In this document: positions 44,651 to 54,037 of the stretch, in pieces | Numbering within the stretch: the stretch's first letter is position 1 | How the letters are laid out: every line of letters begins with the position of its first letter | Origin: Halomonas dongshanensis | Lineage (GTDB): Bacteria; Pseudomonadota; Gammaproteobacteria; Pseudomonadales; Halomonadaceae | Direction of reading: 5' to 3' | DNA: 64,000 bases | Assembly (NCBI RefSeq): GCF_024790395.1 | Contig: NZ_JAJISC010000003.1 | Location: 186,001 to 250,000 of the forward strand | Notes under the pieces: generated by a model | Databases searched by the model: none | Seen by the model: the letters and a program-made list of their open reading frames with translations, nothing else | Told to the model about the DNA's origin: nothing | Position numbers and translations under genes: made by a program

Positions 44651-45405
44651 CGACACCTACACTCGGCGATGACGATCACGTTCTCGCGGGCGAGTACGTG
44701 CTAGGCACGCTGCCCCACGACGAGCGGCGTCGCGTCGAACAGCGCCTAGCCCACGAGCCCGCTTTGCAAAAAGCGGTCGAGGCGTGGGAGATGCGCTTTC
44801 ACCCCTATAGCGCCCTGGCCGAGCCGGTGGCGCCCTCCGATTATCTCTGGGCGCGCATTCAGCGAAGCTTGGCGCAAAAGACACCTGCTACCCAGGCGGT
44901 TAAAAGTGCCGCCCAACAAGCCTCGACTGCGCCCACACCCATGCCCAAACGGGCTCGCAAAGGCGTGTGGCACAGCCTACCGGCGTGGCGCGCCGCAGCG
45001 GGCCTAGGCATGGCCGCAGCGCTGGTGATGGGTATCTTGCTGATCAATCCGTCAAGCGTGCCGGTGACGCCGCAGTACATGGTGGTACTCATGGCGCCGC
45101 AAACCGACTCGGCAGGCTGGGTGGTTCAGGCCTCGACGCGCCAGGAGATCGAGCTGATTCCCCTCGGTACCTTCGAGGTTCCAGAAGGGAAGGCGCTGGA
45201 GTTTTGGACCAAAGCCGACGACTGGCAGGCGCCGGTATCGCTTGGGCTGATCGAGCCGGGCGGCCCGATTCGTCTGCGCCTTGACGAACTGCCGCCGCTC
45301 GAAGACGACCAGCTCTTCGAGCTGACCCTGGAAGACGCTACCGGCTCGCCCACGGGCTTGCCCACGGGCCCCATCGAGTTCATTGGTCGCGCGGTGGAGA
45401 TCTAG
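44647..45405 (+). CDS. RskA-family anti-sigma factor
   Basis: The 252-residue protein has an N-terminal zinc-finger-like/anti-sigma part (LAGEYVLGTLPHDERRRVEQRLA), one membrane segment (about 115-135, AAGLGMAAALVMGILLI) and a C-terminal periplasmic RskA domain (QYMVVLMAPQTDSAGWVVQ onward). It should hold the cognate sigma factor at the membrane until a signal arrives. It is translationally coupled to the sigma gene. Confidence 0.88.
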   Translation: MTTPTLGDDDHVLAGEYVLGTLPHDERRRVEQRLAHEPALQKAVEAWEMRFHPYSALAEPVAPSDYLWARIQRSLAQKTPATQAVKSAAQQASTAPTPMPKRARKGVWHSLPAWRAAAGLGMAAALVMGILLINPSSVPVTPQYMVVLMAPQTDSAGWVVQASTRQEIELIPLGTFEVPEGKALEFWTKADDWQAPVSLGLIEPGGPIRLRLDELPPLEDDQLFELTLEDATGSPTGLPTGPIEFIGRAVEI

Positions 45406-45406
45406 C

Positions 45407-45877
45407 TCAAACGGTTGGGTTACGGGCATCGTCGCGGTCATCGAGTTGATGCTCGCAGAGGCGGTGATCGCTCAGCGCCTCAATGACCCGGCAGTTTTTC
45501 ACTTTGCCCCCGGCGCACTGGGCAAGCGTGCGCCGCAGCTCGTCGCGAAGCGCGGTCAAGCGCGTAATGCGCCGCTCGACCTCTTCGAGGTGGCGCGTGG
45601 CGAGCGCGTCCACTTCCGCGCAGCCAAGCGTCGGGCGATCGCTCATCTGAAGAAGCTCGCGTACCGCCTCGATGGAGAAGCCGAAATCACGCGCGTGGCG
45701 GATGAACAACATGCGCTGCAGTGTGGCGTTGGCGTAGCGGCGCTGGCCGCCTTCGGTGCGCGAGGGCGCATCGAGTAGCCCGATCTGCTCGTAATAGCGA
45801 ATGGTCTCCGGCTTGCAGCCTGCGGCTTTGGCCAGGGCGCCAATGGTCATGGCCTCTTTGCGTAATGTCGTCGTCAT
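45407..45877 (-). CDS. MerR-family heavy-metal regulator (CadR/PbrR type)
   Basis: The 156-residue regulator has the MerR helix-turn-helix (MTIGALAKAAGCKPETIRYYEQIGLL), a dimer coiled coil and the metal cysteines in TLGCAEVD, LAQCAGGKVKNC and RLCEH. That cysteine pattern is of the Cd/Pb/Zn group (CadR, PbrR, ZntR). A start at 45877 with AGAGG is chosen; one at 45850 is possible. It activates the divergent P-type ATPase by twisting a promoter with a 19-bp spacer. Confidence 0.88.
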   Translation of the reverse strand: MTTTLRKEAMTIGALAKAAGCKPETIRYYEQIGLLDAPSRTEGGQRRYANATLQRMLFIRHARDFGFSIEAVRELLQMSDRPTLGCAEVDALATRHLEEVERRITRLTALRDELRRTLAQCAGGKVKNCRVIEALSDHRLCEHQLDDRDDARNPTV

Positions 45878-45880
45878 GGC

Positions 45881-45911
45881 TTGAACCTCTAGTTACTACA
45901 GGCTTTATGCT
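45881..45911 (+). promoter_or_regulatory. MerR-type promoter of the metal ATPase
   Basis: The -35 element TTGAAC (45881) and -10 element TATGCT (45906) are separated by 19 bp, the long spacer typical of MerR-activated promoters. The operator CCTCTAGT-T-ACTACAGG (45886-45902) has 7 of 8 matching arm bases between the two elements. Confidence 0.8.
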
Positions 45912-45943
45912 CCTGACCATACGCCACCACGAGGAGCAAGGCC

Positions 45944-47917
45944 ATGTCTTCCTGCTGCACATCCGGCTGCCACGCCGCGCCACCTGTCTCACTGTCATCC
46001 ACCTCTGCGAATACGCCTAAGCCCTGGTGGCAAACGCCCAAAGGGCAGCTAGTGCTGGGCACCGGCGTGCTGCTCGCTCTGGCTTGGCTTGCCAAGCTCG
46101 TTTGGCCAGCGCTAGGGCACTGGCCCTTTATCGCGGCCACGCTTGTCGGGCTCGTGCCGATTCTCCAGGCCGCTCTGCGCGCGGCGCGTGGGGGCAACGT
46201 TTTCACCATCGAAATGCTGATGAGTATTGCCGCGCTTGGGGCGCTGGCGATCGGGGCCGCCGAAGAAGCCGCCGTGGTGGTGTTTCTCTTTGCCGTGGGC
46301 GAGCTGCTCGAAGGCGTCGCTTCGGCGCGGGCGCGGCGCAGCATCTCGGCGCTGGCCGATCTCAAACCGTCGGCGGCGAATCTGATCAAGCCTGACGATT
46401 CGCTAGAGGAGGTCGCGGCTGACGTGCTCACGCCTGGGCAGCGCGTGCGCGTACGTCCTGGCGAGCGCATTCCCTGTGATGGCCGTGTTCTGCGCGGCGC
46501 CTCGAACATCGACGAGTCGCCGATCAACGGCGAATCGGTACCGCGCTTTCGCGATGTCGATGACGAGGTATTCGCCGGCACGGTCAATCTGCAAGCCGTG
46601 CTCGATATCGAGGTCACGCGTGGCAGCGCCGACAACACCATTGCCCGCGTCATTCGCCTAGTCGAACAGGCCCAGGCCGCTAAAGCCCCGATTGCGCGTT
46701 TCATCGACCGCTTCGCCTACTACTACATGCCAGCGGTGATTGGTGTGGCGCTGCTGGTCATGGTCGTGCCGCCTTTGGCCTCTTGGCTTAGCTGGAGCGA
46801 GTCGGTCTACCGCGCGCTTGCACTTCTTCTCATTGCCTGCCCCTGTGCGCTGGTGATCTCGACACCGGCGGCCATCGCGGCGGGGCTCTCCGCCGGGGCG
46901 CGGCAGGGGCTTTTGATCAAAGGCGGCGCGGTGCTCGAACAGTTGGGTAAGGTCAAGATCGTCGCCCTCGACAAGACCGGCACGCTGACGGCGGGCGCGC
47001 CCCGCGTGACCGCTATCGAAACCTGGACGAACGCCGCCGACGCCAGCGCCATTCTGGCCTGGGCGGCGGCGCTGGAGAGCGGTTCGAGCCATCCCCTGGC
47101 CACCGCCATCGTAGCCGAGGCGAAGGCGCAAAGCCTTGAAAGCCTTCCGCTCGAGATGGGTGTATCGCATCCCGGCATCGGCATCGAGGGCGTTGTCGCT
47201 GGGCGGCGTTTTAGCTTGTCGGCGCCTGCCCGCCTTGAGGTAGCGCTTGAGGCGTCCGCACGCGCGCGTATTGAGGCGCTCGAGGCCAGCGGCCATACCC
47301 TGACCGTGCTCTGCGAGCATACGAGCAGCGAAACTGAAGTGGGGCAGGTCAGGGTGCTTGGTGCCATCGCGCTTCGCGATGAGCCACGTGAAGATGCCAA
47401 GCGTGGTCTCGCGGCGCTAGCACGGTTAGGCGTTACGCCGATCATGCTAAGCGGTGACAACCCGCGCGCCGTTACTGCCATAGGCGAGCAGCTGGGCATC
47501 GAAGCTCACGGTGGGCTGCTGCCCGAAGACAAGGCCGAGCGTGTCGCCGCCTGGCAGATGGGCGGCAGTGGCCCGGTTGCCAAGGTGGGTGACGGAATCA
47601 ACGACGCCCCCGCGCTTGCCCGCGCCGATGTGGGCATTGCCATGGGCAGCGGCACGGCCGTGGCGCTGGAAGCCGCCGATGCGGCGCTGCTGAAAAACCG
47701 CGTGACCGGCGTTGCCGAGTTGATCGCACTCTCACGGGCAACGCTGGGTAACGTCAAGGCCAACGTCGCTCTCGCGCTGGGCTTGAAGGCGATCTTTCTG
47801 TTCTCGACGGCGCTCGGCTTTACCGGCATGTGGATTGCAGTCATGGCCGACACCGGTGCCACGGTGCTGGTCACGTTGAATGCGCTGCGTCTTTTGGGGT
47901 ATCGATTTGCACTGTAA
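45944..47917 (+). CDS. Heavy-metal P1B-type ATPase (Cd/Zn/Pb export)
   Basis: The 657-residue P-type ATPase has the ion-site motif CPC at about 299-301 (ACPCALV), the phosphorylation motif DKTGTLT at about 343, and GDGINDAPALARAD. These mark the P1B-2 group exporting Zn, Cd or Pb. The N-terminus lacks a ferredoxin-like HMA domain with GMxCxxC; instead it begins MSSCCTSGCHAAP, a short Cys/His-rich tail that may bind metal. It is controlled by the divergent MerR protein. Confidence 0.93.
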   Translation: MSSCCTSGCHAAPPVSLSSTSANTPKPWWQTPKGQLVLGTGVLLALAWLAKLVWPALGHWPFIAATLVGLVPILQAALRAARGGNVFTIEMLMSIAALGALAIGAAEEAAVVVFLFAVGELLEGVASARARRSISALADLKPSAANLIKPDDSLEEVAADVLTPGQRVRVRPGERIPCDGRVLRGASNIDESPINGESVPRFRDVDDEVFAGTVNLQAVLDIEVTRGSADNTIARVIRLVEQAQAAKAPIARFIDRFAYYYMPAVIGVALLVMVVPPLASWLSWSESVYRALALLLIACPCALVISTPAAIAAGLSAGARQGLLIKGGAVLEQLGKVKIVALDKTGTLTAGAPRVTAIETWTNAADASAILAWAAALESGSSHPLATAIVAEAKAQSLESLPLEMGVSHPGIGIEGVVAGRRFSLSAPARLEVALEASARARIEALEASGHTLTVLCEHTSSETEVGQVRVLGAIALRDEPREDAKRGLAALARLGVTPIMLSGDNPRAVTAIGEQLGIEAHGGLLPEDKAERVAAWQMGGSGPVAKVGDGINDAPALARADVGIAMGSGTAVALEAADAALLKNRVTGVAELIALSRATLGNVKANVALALGLKAIFLFSTALGFTGMWIAVMADTGATVLVTLNALRLLGYRFAL

Positions 47918-47926
47918 GAAACTACT

Positions 47927-47994
47927 GTAATGCTCCCTGGTTTCTGCACACCCTACGCTGCTAATGCAGGGGGGCAGAAACCAGGGGGCATTAC
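47927..47994. repeat. 68-bp stem-loop with 21-bp near-perfect arms
   Basis: The left arm 47927-47947 and right arm 47974-47994 match at 20 of 21 positions as reverse complements, around a 26-base loop. Arm cores are CCTGGTTTCTGC and GCAGAAACCAGG. It starts 9 bp after the ATPase stop and has no T-run. It sits at the change from GC-rich core to less GC-rich accessory DNA. Confidence 0.85.
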
Positions 47995-48124
47995 TGACGG
48001 ACATAATTGCCCGCGCATGCACCGGCTATGCTGGTAGCCTTCAGGATGGGCTTGTTAAATAATTTATCTATTATTAGCTTTTTTTTATTAAAAAATGATA
48101 TAAGTTTTGTGAACTTTAGGTTAA

Positions 48125-49765
48125 TTATACTGTGATCTTCCGCTTGCTGTCTTCCAGGATCATGTCTGACGCTTTCTCGGCAATCATCATGGTAGCGGCA
48201 CAGATATTGGCAGAGGGGATGTCGGGCATGACGGAAGCATCGACAATTCTTAGCGAAGTGATCCCTTTGACACGCAGTCTTGAATCAACGACAGCCATTG
48301 AGTCATTGGACGGCCCCATTTTTGCCGTGCCGCATAAATGATATGACGATACGCCATAACGGCGACAGAAGTCGAGAATCTGCTGATCTGTTTGGCACTT
48401 ACTGCCTGGAAATGTTTCGGTGGGATTGTAAGGCGCAAGAGCATCACTTGACATCATTTTGCGTGCCAGCTTGGCGCAGAGAATTATCTTTTCCTGATCT
48501 TCCTCATGCTGCAGATAATTTGGTTGAACAGCGGGAGCGTCAAAGGGGTCATCGGAAACCAGCTTTACTTCACCCGTGCTTTTGGGTCTATGCTGCCAGA
48601 AACCACATGTCATGCCAGGGTATTTATCCAGCACACCAACATAGCCATTTCGGTAGCTGGCGGGTGAAAATACGCCTTGCAGATCGGGCTCTTGAACTTC
48701 CTTGTTCGATCGGCAAAAAATGTGCACGACAGAAGGGCTCAAACTCAGAATGCTGGGTTTTTTAACAATCCATTTTAAAACTTCAAGCGCGAGTCTGGGC
48801 CCTTTCGCTCTTTCATTGATGGTCACTGCATTTTCAATTTTATTTGAAATTCTTATCGAATAATGATCTTTCAGATTTTTTCCGACGCCCGGTAAATCTG
48901 CGACGGGTGTTATATTGAATTTTTCAAGATCCTTAATTCCCCCAATCCCTGAAAGATTGAGAATTTTAGGGGTGTTAATCGCACCCGCGCTTAAAATCAC
49001 TTCCTTGTTAGCATAGATGTTTTCTATTGATCCGCTTTTAGAGTTGAAGAATTCGACGCCAATGGCGCGGTTGCCATCGAATAGCACTTTCGTGACCTGC
49101 GAATGCGTCATCACAATCAAGCCGAATTGCTTTTTGGCTCTTTTGATATACGTATTGGCGGTGCTTACTCGTTTGCCAGAGAAGATGGTGCGTTGGAAAT
49201 ATCCGACTCCCTCCTGGGAGGTGCCGTTATAATCCGGATTCTTGCTTATACCAAATTCAGAGGCACCCTCTATGAAAGCGTCACATACCGCATCTGGCCA
49301 ATTCGAGTCCGTCACTGAAATCAAACCATCGAAACCTCGGGTCTCATTTTTTGCATGGCCGATCCGGCGTTCACATTTGTTGAAGTACGGAAGTACGCTT
49401 TTATAATCCCATCCTTCATTGCCCAACGCTGACCAGTTGTCATAGTCCGACTTGAGTCCTCGGTTATAAACGAGGCCATTGATGGAGGTCGACCCACCAA
49501 GAACACGCCCCTGTGGAATAGGAATGTTTCGATCGAGCGTCAGCGCGTTGGCCTCTGTAGAGAATTGCCATGCAAAACCGGGTTTGAATATCACCTTGAT
49601 AAACCCTGCCGGTATGTTCAGGTAAGGGTGCCAGTTGCTCGATCCCGCTTCGAGAAGACAAACGCTATCTGGATGTTGTTCACTGAGACGACATGAAACG
49701 ATCCCTCCTGCAGCACCGCTGCCTACGACGATATAATCGTATTTTCTCTTTTTTTTATTTTTCAT
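48125..49765 (-). CDS. GMC-family FAD oxidoreductase
   Basis: The 546-residue flavoenzyme has the N-terminal FAD motif YIVVGSGAAGGIVSCRLSE, the GMC signature GRVLGGSTSINGLVY and a C-terminal GMC_oxred_C domain with the catalytic His in SSYHLCGTAKMG. Members oxidise alcohols such as choline or isethionate to aldehydes. It is the last gene of a long - strand operon with a TRAP transporter, iron alcohol dehydrogenase and aldehyde dehydrogenase, so it probably oxidises an alcohol group of the imported substrate. Its GC content is lower than that of the core genes. Confidence 0.88.
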   Translation of the reverse strand: MKNKKKRKYDYIVVGSGAAGGIVSCRLSEQHPDSVCLLEAGSSNWHPYLNIPAGFIKVIFKPGFAWQFSTEANALTLDRNIPIPQGRVLGGSTSINGLVYNRGLKSDYDNWSALGNEGWDYKSVLPYFNKCERRIGHAKNETRGFDGLISVTDSNWPDAVCDAFIEGASEFGISKNPDYNGTSQEGVGYFQRTIFSGKRVSTANTYIKRAKKQFGLIVMTHSQVTKVLFDGNRAIGVEFFNSKSGSIENIYANKEVILSAGAINTPKILNLSGIGGIKDLEKFNITPVADLPGVGKNLKDHYSIRISNKIENAVTINERAKGPRLALEVLKWIVKKPSILSLSPSVVHIFCRSNKEVQEPDLQGVFSPASYRNGYVGVLDKYPGMTCGFWQHRPKSTGEVKLVSDDPFDAPAVQPNYLQHEEDQEKIILCAKLARKMMSSDALAPYNPTETFPGSKCQTDQQILDFCRRYGVSSYHLCGTAKMGPSNDSMAVVDSRLRVKGITSLRIVDASVMPDIPSANICAATMMIAEKASDMILEDSKRKITV

Positions 49766-49775
49766 TAGATTTTCC

Positions 49776-51110
49776 TTAACTATTTAAAAGTATGCTGGGT
49801 AGTCCAGTAATGATTTGCGGAAAAACGGACATCAAGATGCAGGCCAGAATGATAATGGCAACAAAAGGTATGACGGCTTTATAAAGGTCCAGGGTTTCAA
49901 CGCCCGCCGGTGCAACCCCTTTTAGATAAAACAGTGCGTAGCCAAAGGGCGGCGTAAGAAACGACGTTTGCAGGACAACGGCTACCATGACAACGAACCA
50001 GAGCATATCGATACCCAGCTGTTGAACGATGGGCAATATGATGGGAAAACTTAAAAGTACGATGCCCGTCCAGTCCAAAAACATGCCCAGAACAAACACC
50101 AGCAGGAAGATGGCGATCAGGGCACCTGTCGTACCGCCAGGCATGGCGAGCACAATGTTGTTGATTACTTGCATGCCGCCACCGCGAGAGAAAACGCCTG
50201 TAAAAGCCGTTGCCCCGACCAGTACCAGCATGACCATGGTGGTGGTCTTGCCCGCCTCGAGCAGCGTATTGAAGCACGTGCCGATCTTTCTATCGCCGAA
50301 TGTCAAAAACAGGATGAACGCAATCCCCACCCCGATAGCCGAGGCCTCTGTTGCCGTTGCGATTCCAGTAAACAGCGCACCCAGCACACCCAGTATGAGT
50401 GCCATGGGAGGAAGCACGTACTTGGCCAGCATGAGCAAGAGTTGGGGCGTGGAAACCTGGCTGCGCTCCTCTGCAGGCACTTTTGGCCCGTATGCGGGTT
50501 TTATAAAACAGGCAATTAATACGTAAAGCGCATACATGGCGCCCAGCATGAGACCGGGTACCAGGGCACCCGCGAAAAGCGCCCCTACCGACACGGGCGA
50601 GTAGCTGGCCATCAAAATGAGCATGATACTGGGGGGAATAAGGATCCCCAGACAACCGCTGGCCATGATCACGCCGGAACTCAGCCCCTTGTGATAGCCA
50701 TATTTCAGCATCGGTGCGAGGGCGATCAATCCCATGACGGCAATCGAGGCGCCTACGATACCGGTCGTTGCAGCCAGAAGCACCGAGACAATCACCACCG
50801 TCAGGGCAAGCCCTCCTCTTAAATTCGCAAGAAGAAGCCTCATGGCTTCAAACATCTTCTCAGTCACGCTTGAGTCGTTGAGAAAACGTGCCATCAGGAT
50901 AAAAAGAGGGATGGCGACCAGGACATAGTTATCCATGGAGTTGCCATAGATATTATTGATGATGGTTCCAAGAACTCGCTCCCCGGGCCCCAGGTAGGCC
51001 CCAATGACGGCGGTTCCTCCCAACACAAAAGCGAGGGGGTGGCCCATGAAAAGCCCGATCAACAACCCACTAAACATGACAACGGTAAGCATTTCAGGAC
51101 TCAGGCTCAT
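49776..51110 (-). CDS. TRAP transporter large permease (DctM)
   Basis: The 444-residue membrane protein has about 12 segments and the DctM features ATTGIVGASIAVMGLIAL and IIMASGCLGILIPPSIMLILMA. It forms the translocation path with DctQ and the DctP encoded upstream. It overlaps dctQ by 4 bp and is followed by the GMC gene after 10 bp. Confidence 0.92.
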   Translation of the reverse strand: MSLSPEMLTVVMFSGLLIGLFMGHPLAFVLGGTAVIGAYLGPGERVLGTIINNIYGNSMDNYVLVAIPLFILMARFLNDSSVTEKMFEAMRLLLANLRGGLALTVVIVSVLLAATTGIVGASIAVMGLIALAPMLKYGYHKGLSSGVIMASGCLGILIPPSIMLILMASYSPVSVGALFAGALVPGLMLGAMYALYVLIACFIKPAYGPKVPAEERSQVSTPQLLLMLAKYVLPPMALILGVLGALFTGIATATEASAIGVGIAFILFLTFGDRKIGTCFNTLLEAGKTTTMVMLVLVGATAFTGVFSRGGGMQVINNIVLAMPGGTTGALIAIFLLVFVLGMFLDWTGIVLLSFPIILPIVQQLGIDMLWFVVMVAVVLQTSFLTPPFGYALFYLKGVAPAGVETLDLYKAVIPFVAIIILACILMSVFPQIITGLPSILLNS

Positions 51111-51607
51111 GGCTTGCTACCTTTTAATGTATGAATGCATTTAAGAATGACGGAGACAACCTGTATCAATAGCAAAATGGCCGATACAAGAATGACGCCC
51201 TTGATTGGATAAAGGGGGATGGCCGTCATGCCATAGGTAGTTTCACCTCTTGAAAAAGAGCGCTCGAAAAAAGCCCAGCCGTAATATATGAGCATCCAGA
51301 TAAAGGGTATAAAGAATATGAGATAGCCCAGTACGTTGATAATGGTTCTTTTTTTGTTATCGAACAGTCGAGTGATCACATCTACCTCGACATGACTTCC
51401 ATGAAGTAATCCATAGGCAGCCAACAGCATGAAGTGGGCGCTAAAGAGCATCTTTGTAATATCAAAGACCCACTCACTGGGGCGGCCCATTACGAAACGC
51501 ATGGCAATATCATAAATAACAATGAAGGTGATCACTGCTAAAAGAGGAGCCACGCAGCGTCCGACACCTTCGTTAAAGGCGTCAATCATAACGAATAATC
51601 TTTTCAT
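51107..51607 (-). CDS. TRAP transporter small permease (DctQ)
   Basis: The 166-residue membrane protein has four segments and DctQ features (RPSEWVFDITKMLFSAHFMLLAAYGLLHGSHVEVDVI, split). The ATG at 51607 was chosen to start with MKRLFVMIDAFNEG; an upstream ATG at 51661 would lie inside the terminator hairpin. It is separated from dctP by that hairpin. Confidence 0.87.
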   Translation of the reverse strand: MKRLFVMIDAFNEGVGRCVAPLLAVITFIVIYDIAMRFVMGRPSEWVFDITKMLFSAHFMLLAAYGLLHGSHVEVDVITRLFDNKKRTIINVLGYLIFFIPFIWMLIYYGWAFFERSFSRGETTYGMTAIPLYPIKGVILVSAILLLIQVVSVILKCIHTLKGSKP

Positions 51608-51650
51608 TTCAGCGCTCGAGATGGCTTGAGGGCAAGCGTCACACACGCTT

Positions 51651-51683
51651 AAAAAACCCAATCTGATGATTATCAGATTGGGT
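51651..51683 (-). terminator. Intra-operon terminator between dctP and dctQ
   Basis: A perfect 12-bp stem (ACCCAATCTGAT and its complement) with a 4-base loop is followed on the - strand by TTTTTT. It lies between the binding-protein gene and the permease genes, so it can lower expression of the latter. Confidence 0.9.
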
Positions 51684-51692
51684 CATCAAGAA

Positions 51693-52799
51693 TTACATGC
51701 ACGCTTCGATGTCTTCGAGAGAAGGTAAATCGGTAATATTCCTGCTCAAGTTGAAGGGGGCGGATACTTCATTCCACTGTTGATGCTCTTGAAGGTAGCT
51801 GATCTGCGAATGATAAACCTTGGCATGCATGGGGTTTTCGCAGGCGCTTTCAAGAATCATCTCATTGGTGACTTCCTGGATTCTCGCCAAGTCTTCTTCA
51901 GAGAATCGCGTTATCTCTATCCCTGCATCTACAAAGGCAGCAACCCCTTCCGAGTTTTTCCTTTCCGCCCACGCCAAGGACCACGCCATATTGGCTTCAG
52001 CGGCCACTTTGAGTCTTTCCTGAACCTGTTCAGGTAACGCCTCCCAGGCATCCTTATTGATCATTATGCCATGTACCCCACCTGTCTGATGCCAGCCCGG
52101 GGTAGCCCAGTAGGGCGCTACTTCTGCAAAACCAGCGTTGAAATCGACACCAGGCATGGAGAACTCTGCGGCGTCTACAACACCACGTTCTACTGCCTGA
52201 TAGATTTCCGACCCCGACAAGGTCACCTGTGAACCGCCCAGTTTTTCCAAAACGCGCCCTTGGTCTCGACCTGCTAGTCGGATCCTTTTTCCATCCAGGT
52301 CGGCAAGGCTATTAATTCGTGTTCTTCCTCTAAAGCCTGATTCGGAAGTTACCAGGCCAAAAGGCAAATAATAAATGCCGTATTCACCGTAAACTTCTTG
52401 ATAAAGCTCTAGGCCACCCCATTCAAATATCCAGTTGAGGTAATCAGCGGCATTGAAGAGGCTGGTATGAGTCGATAGGGGAGAAAAAGCTGAATCAAGA
52501 CCCGCCCAGTAACCGCCCCAGTCTCCAGCTGCGTCAATAGCACCTGTTTCGACTGCATCGAAAACCTCGGTACTGGGCATCAAGGTTCCGCCTGAGAAGA
52601 AGGTAATCTCGAGGTCATCGCCGGTAATACGATTGACACGATCTACCCAGGCTTTATCTATTTCGATAAGTTCAAGGCTTTCAGGCCAAACGCTTGTGAC
52701 CGTCCACTCAATCTTGTCATCTGAAAATGAGTGATTGGAGGCCAGCAACATGCCGCTTGCAGTGGCGATGCAGAGTTTCTTGAGGTTGAACTGATTCAT
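51693..52799 (-). CDS. TRAP transporter solute-binding protein (DctP family)
   Basis: The 368-residue periplasmic protein has a signal peptide (about 1-26) and the DctP pattern IEWTVTSVWPESLELIE, with the ligand region LADLDGKRIRLAGRDQGRVLEKLGG. The ATG at 52799 has GGAG 7 bp upstream. The length and sequence differ from the DctP at 10011, so its ligand is different. The arginine expected for carboxylates is present in KRIRLAG. Confidence 0.87.
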   Translation of the reverse strand: MNQFNLKKLCIATASGMLLASNHSFSDDKIEWTVTSVWPESLELIEIDKAWVDRVNRITGDDLEITFFSGGTLMPSTEVFDAVETGAIDAAGDWGGYWAGLDSAFSPLSTHTSLFNAADYLNWIFEWGGLELYQEVYGEYGIYYLPFGLVTSESGFRGRTRINSLADLDGKRIRLAGRDQGRVLEKLGGSQVTLSGSEIYQAVERGVVDAAEFSMPGVDFNAGFAEVAPYWATPGWHQTGGVHGIMINKDAWEALPEQVQERLKVAAEANMAWSLAWAERKNSEGVAAFVDAGIEITRFSEEDLARIQEVTNEMILESACENPMHAKVYHSQISYLQEHQQWNEVSAPFNLSRNITDLPSLEDIEACM

Positions 52800-52861
52800 G
52801 GTGTGCTCCATTTTTTAGGAATTATTCTTTCGAAGTGCTGTTTTCAATAAAGGAGTCTTGG

Positions 52862-54025
52862 TCAGTAAGCTTTTTGTAATAGTGTCAGAAAGTCTTTTTC
52901 AGTTGTCCATCGTGGATTCCAGCGATTGTAGTTAAGTAAGAAGCATTTCTCAGAAATTTCTGGTAAATCCTTCTTTTCTACTCCTACGTCGCGTAGGCGA
53001 GGAGGGACGTTTAAATCGTCGCAAAGTTCCTTGATCGCTGTAATGGCTTTTCGGCCAGCGTCTAATGTCGATAATCCTCGCGTATCGATGCCCATCGTGG
53101 CAGCCAATATGGCAAATCGCTGAGGCGTAGCGATAAAGTTGAATTCCGCGACATGAGGTAGGCAAACGGCGTTCGCCAACCCGTGAGGTATCGGATATTT
53201 ACTTCCCAGGGCCATCGCCATACAGTGCACATTACCTGTACCGGTCGTGCCAAATGACATGGCCGCCATGGAGGAGGCGCATAGCATATTGAACGCTGCG
53301 TCCTGATTCTCTCGATTAGCGACGTAGGGGCGAAGGTTATCGCTGATCAACCGGATGGCGTGAAGGTTCTGGGCATCAGTGAACGGGTTTGCCAATTTGG
53401 AAAGATAGGATTCAAAAGCGTGAACGAACGCATCGATGCCCGAATGAATGGCAACGTGCTGTGGTGTGGTACTGATGGCTTCAGGATCCAGAATGGCGTA
53501 CGTGGCCGGACCATAATGAGCATGACGTATGGCCATCTTGCTGTTTCGCAGCGTATCCGTGATGACCGCTGCACCTGAGACCTCTGAGCCTGTGCCGGCT
53601 GTCGTAGGTATGGCAATCAACGGTAGGGGAGGCACGTCAAACGTGTCGATACCTTCGTAGTCACTGATCTCTCCACCGTTCGTTGCGACGATGGCGACTG
53701 CTTTAGCGACATCAATGGCACTTCCCCCACCCAGCACCACCAGGGCGTGTGGTGATAAAGCGCTGCTTACGCGTAGTGCCGACACCACGTTTTTATCGGT
53801 AGGCTCAGGATCGATGCCGTCAAACTCTTCAAGTTCGATACCCAGACTCTCCAATGAACTGACAAGCGATCGATGAAGACGGCTTCCTTTCAAGCCCGGA
53901 TCGGTCAGTAACAGTACCTTGCTCCAGTTGTTCTCCTGGACAATTTCCGCGACACGCGTCCACACTTGGCGTCCAAACTCTACACGTGTGGGGCAGTGGC
54001 TTTTTGAAAGGCTGGCGTCAGTCAT
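52862..54025 (-). CDS. Iron-containing (type III) alcohol dehydrogenase
   Basis: The 387-residue enzyme has the NAD motif VVLGGGSAIDVAKAVA and iron ligands in HSGIDAFVHAFESYLS and KYPIPHGLANAVCLPHV. The family includes 1,2- and 1,3-propanediol and lactaldehyde reductases. It lies between the aldehyde dehydrogenase and TRAP genes of one operon. The substrate is unknown. Confidence 0.9.
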   Translation of the reverse strand: MTDASLSKSHCPTRVEFGRQVWTRVAEIVQENNWSKVLLLTDPGLKGSRLHRSLVSSLESLGIELEEFDGIDPEPTDKNVVSALRVSSALSPHALVVLGGGSAIDVAKAVAIVATNGGEISDYEGIDTFDVPPLPLIAIPTTAGTGSEVSGAAVITDTLRNSKMAIRHAHYGPATYAILDPEAISTTPQHVAIHSGIDAFVHAFESYLSKLANPFTDAQNLHAIRLISDNLRPYVANRENQDAAFNMLCASSMAAMSFGTTGTGNVHCMAMALGSKYPIPHGLANAVCLPHVAEFNFIATPQRFAILAATMGIDTRGLSTLDAGRKAITAIKELCDDLNVPPRLRDVGVEKKDLPEISEKCFLLNYNRWNPRWTTEKDFLTLLQKAY

Positions 54026-54037
54026 GTCATTGTCTTT

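Noticed and set aside
48000..48124. T-rich stretch after the GMC gene as a terminator or promoter.
   Set aside because: It is AT-rich with a long T-run at 48080, but no stable GC stem could be drawn. It may simply reflect the base composition of the accessory region.
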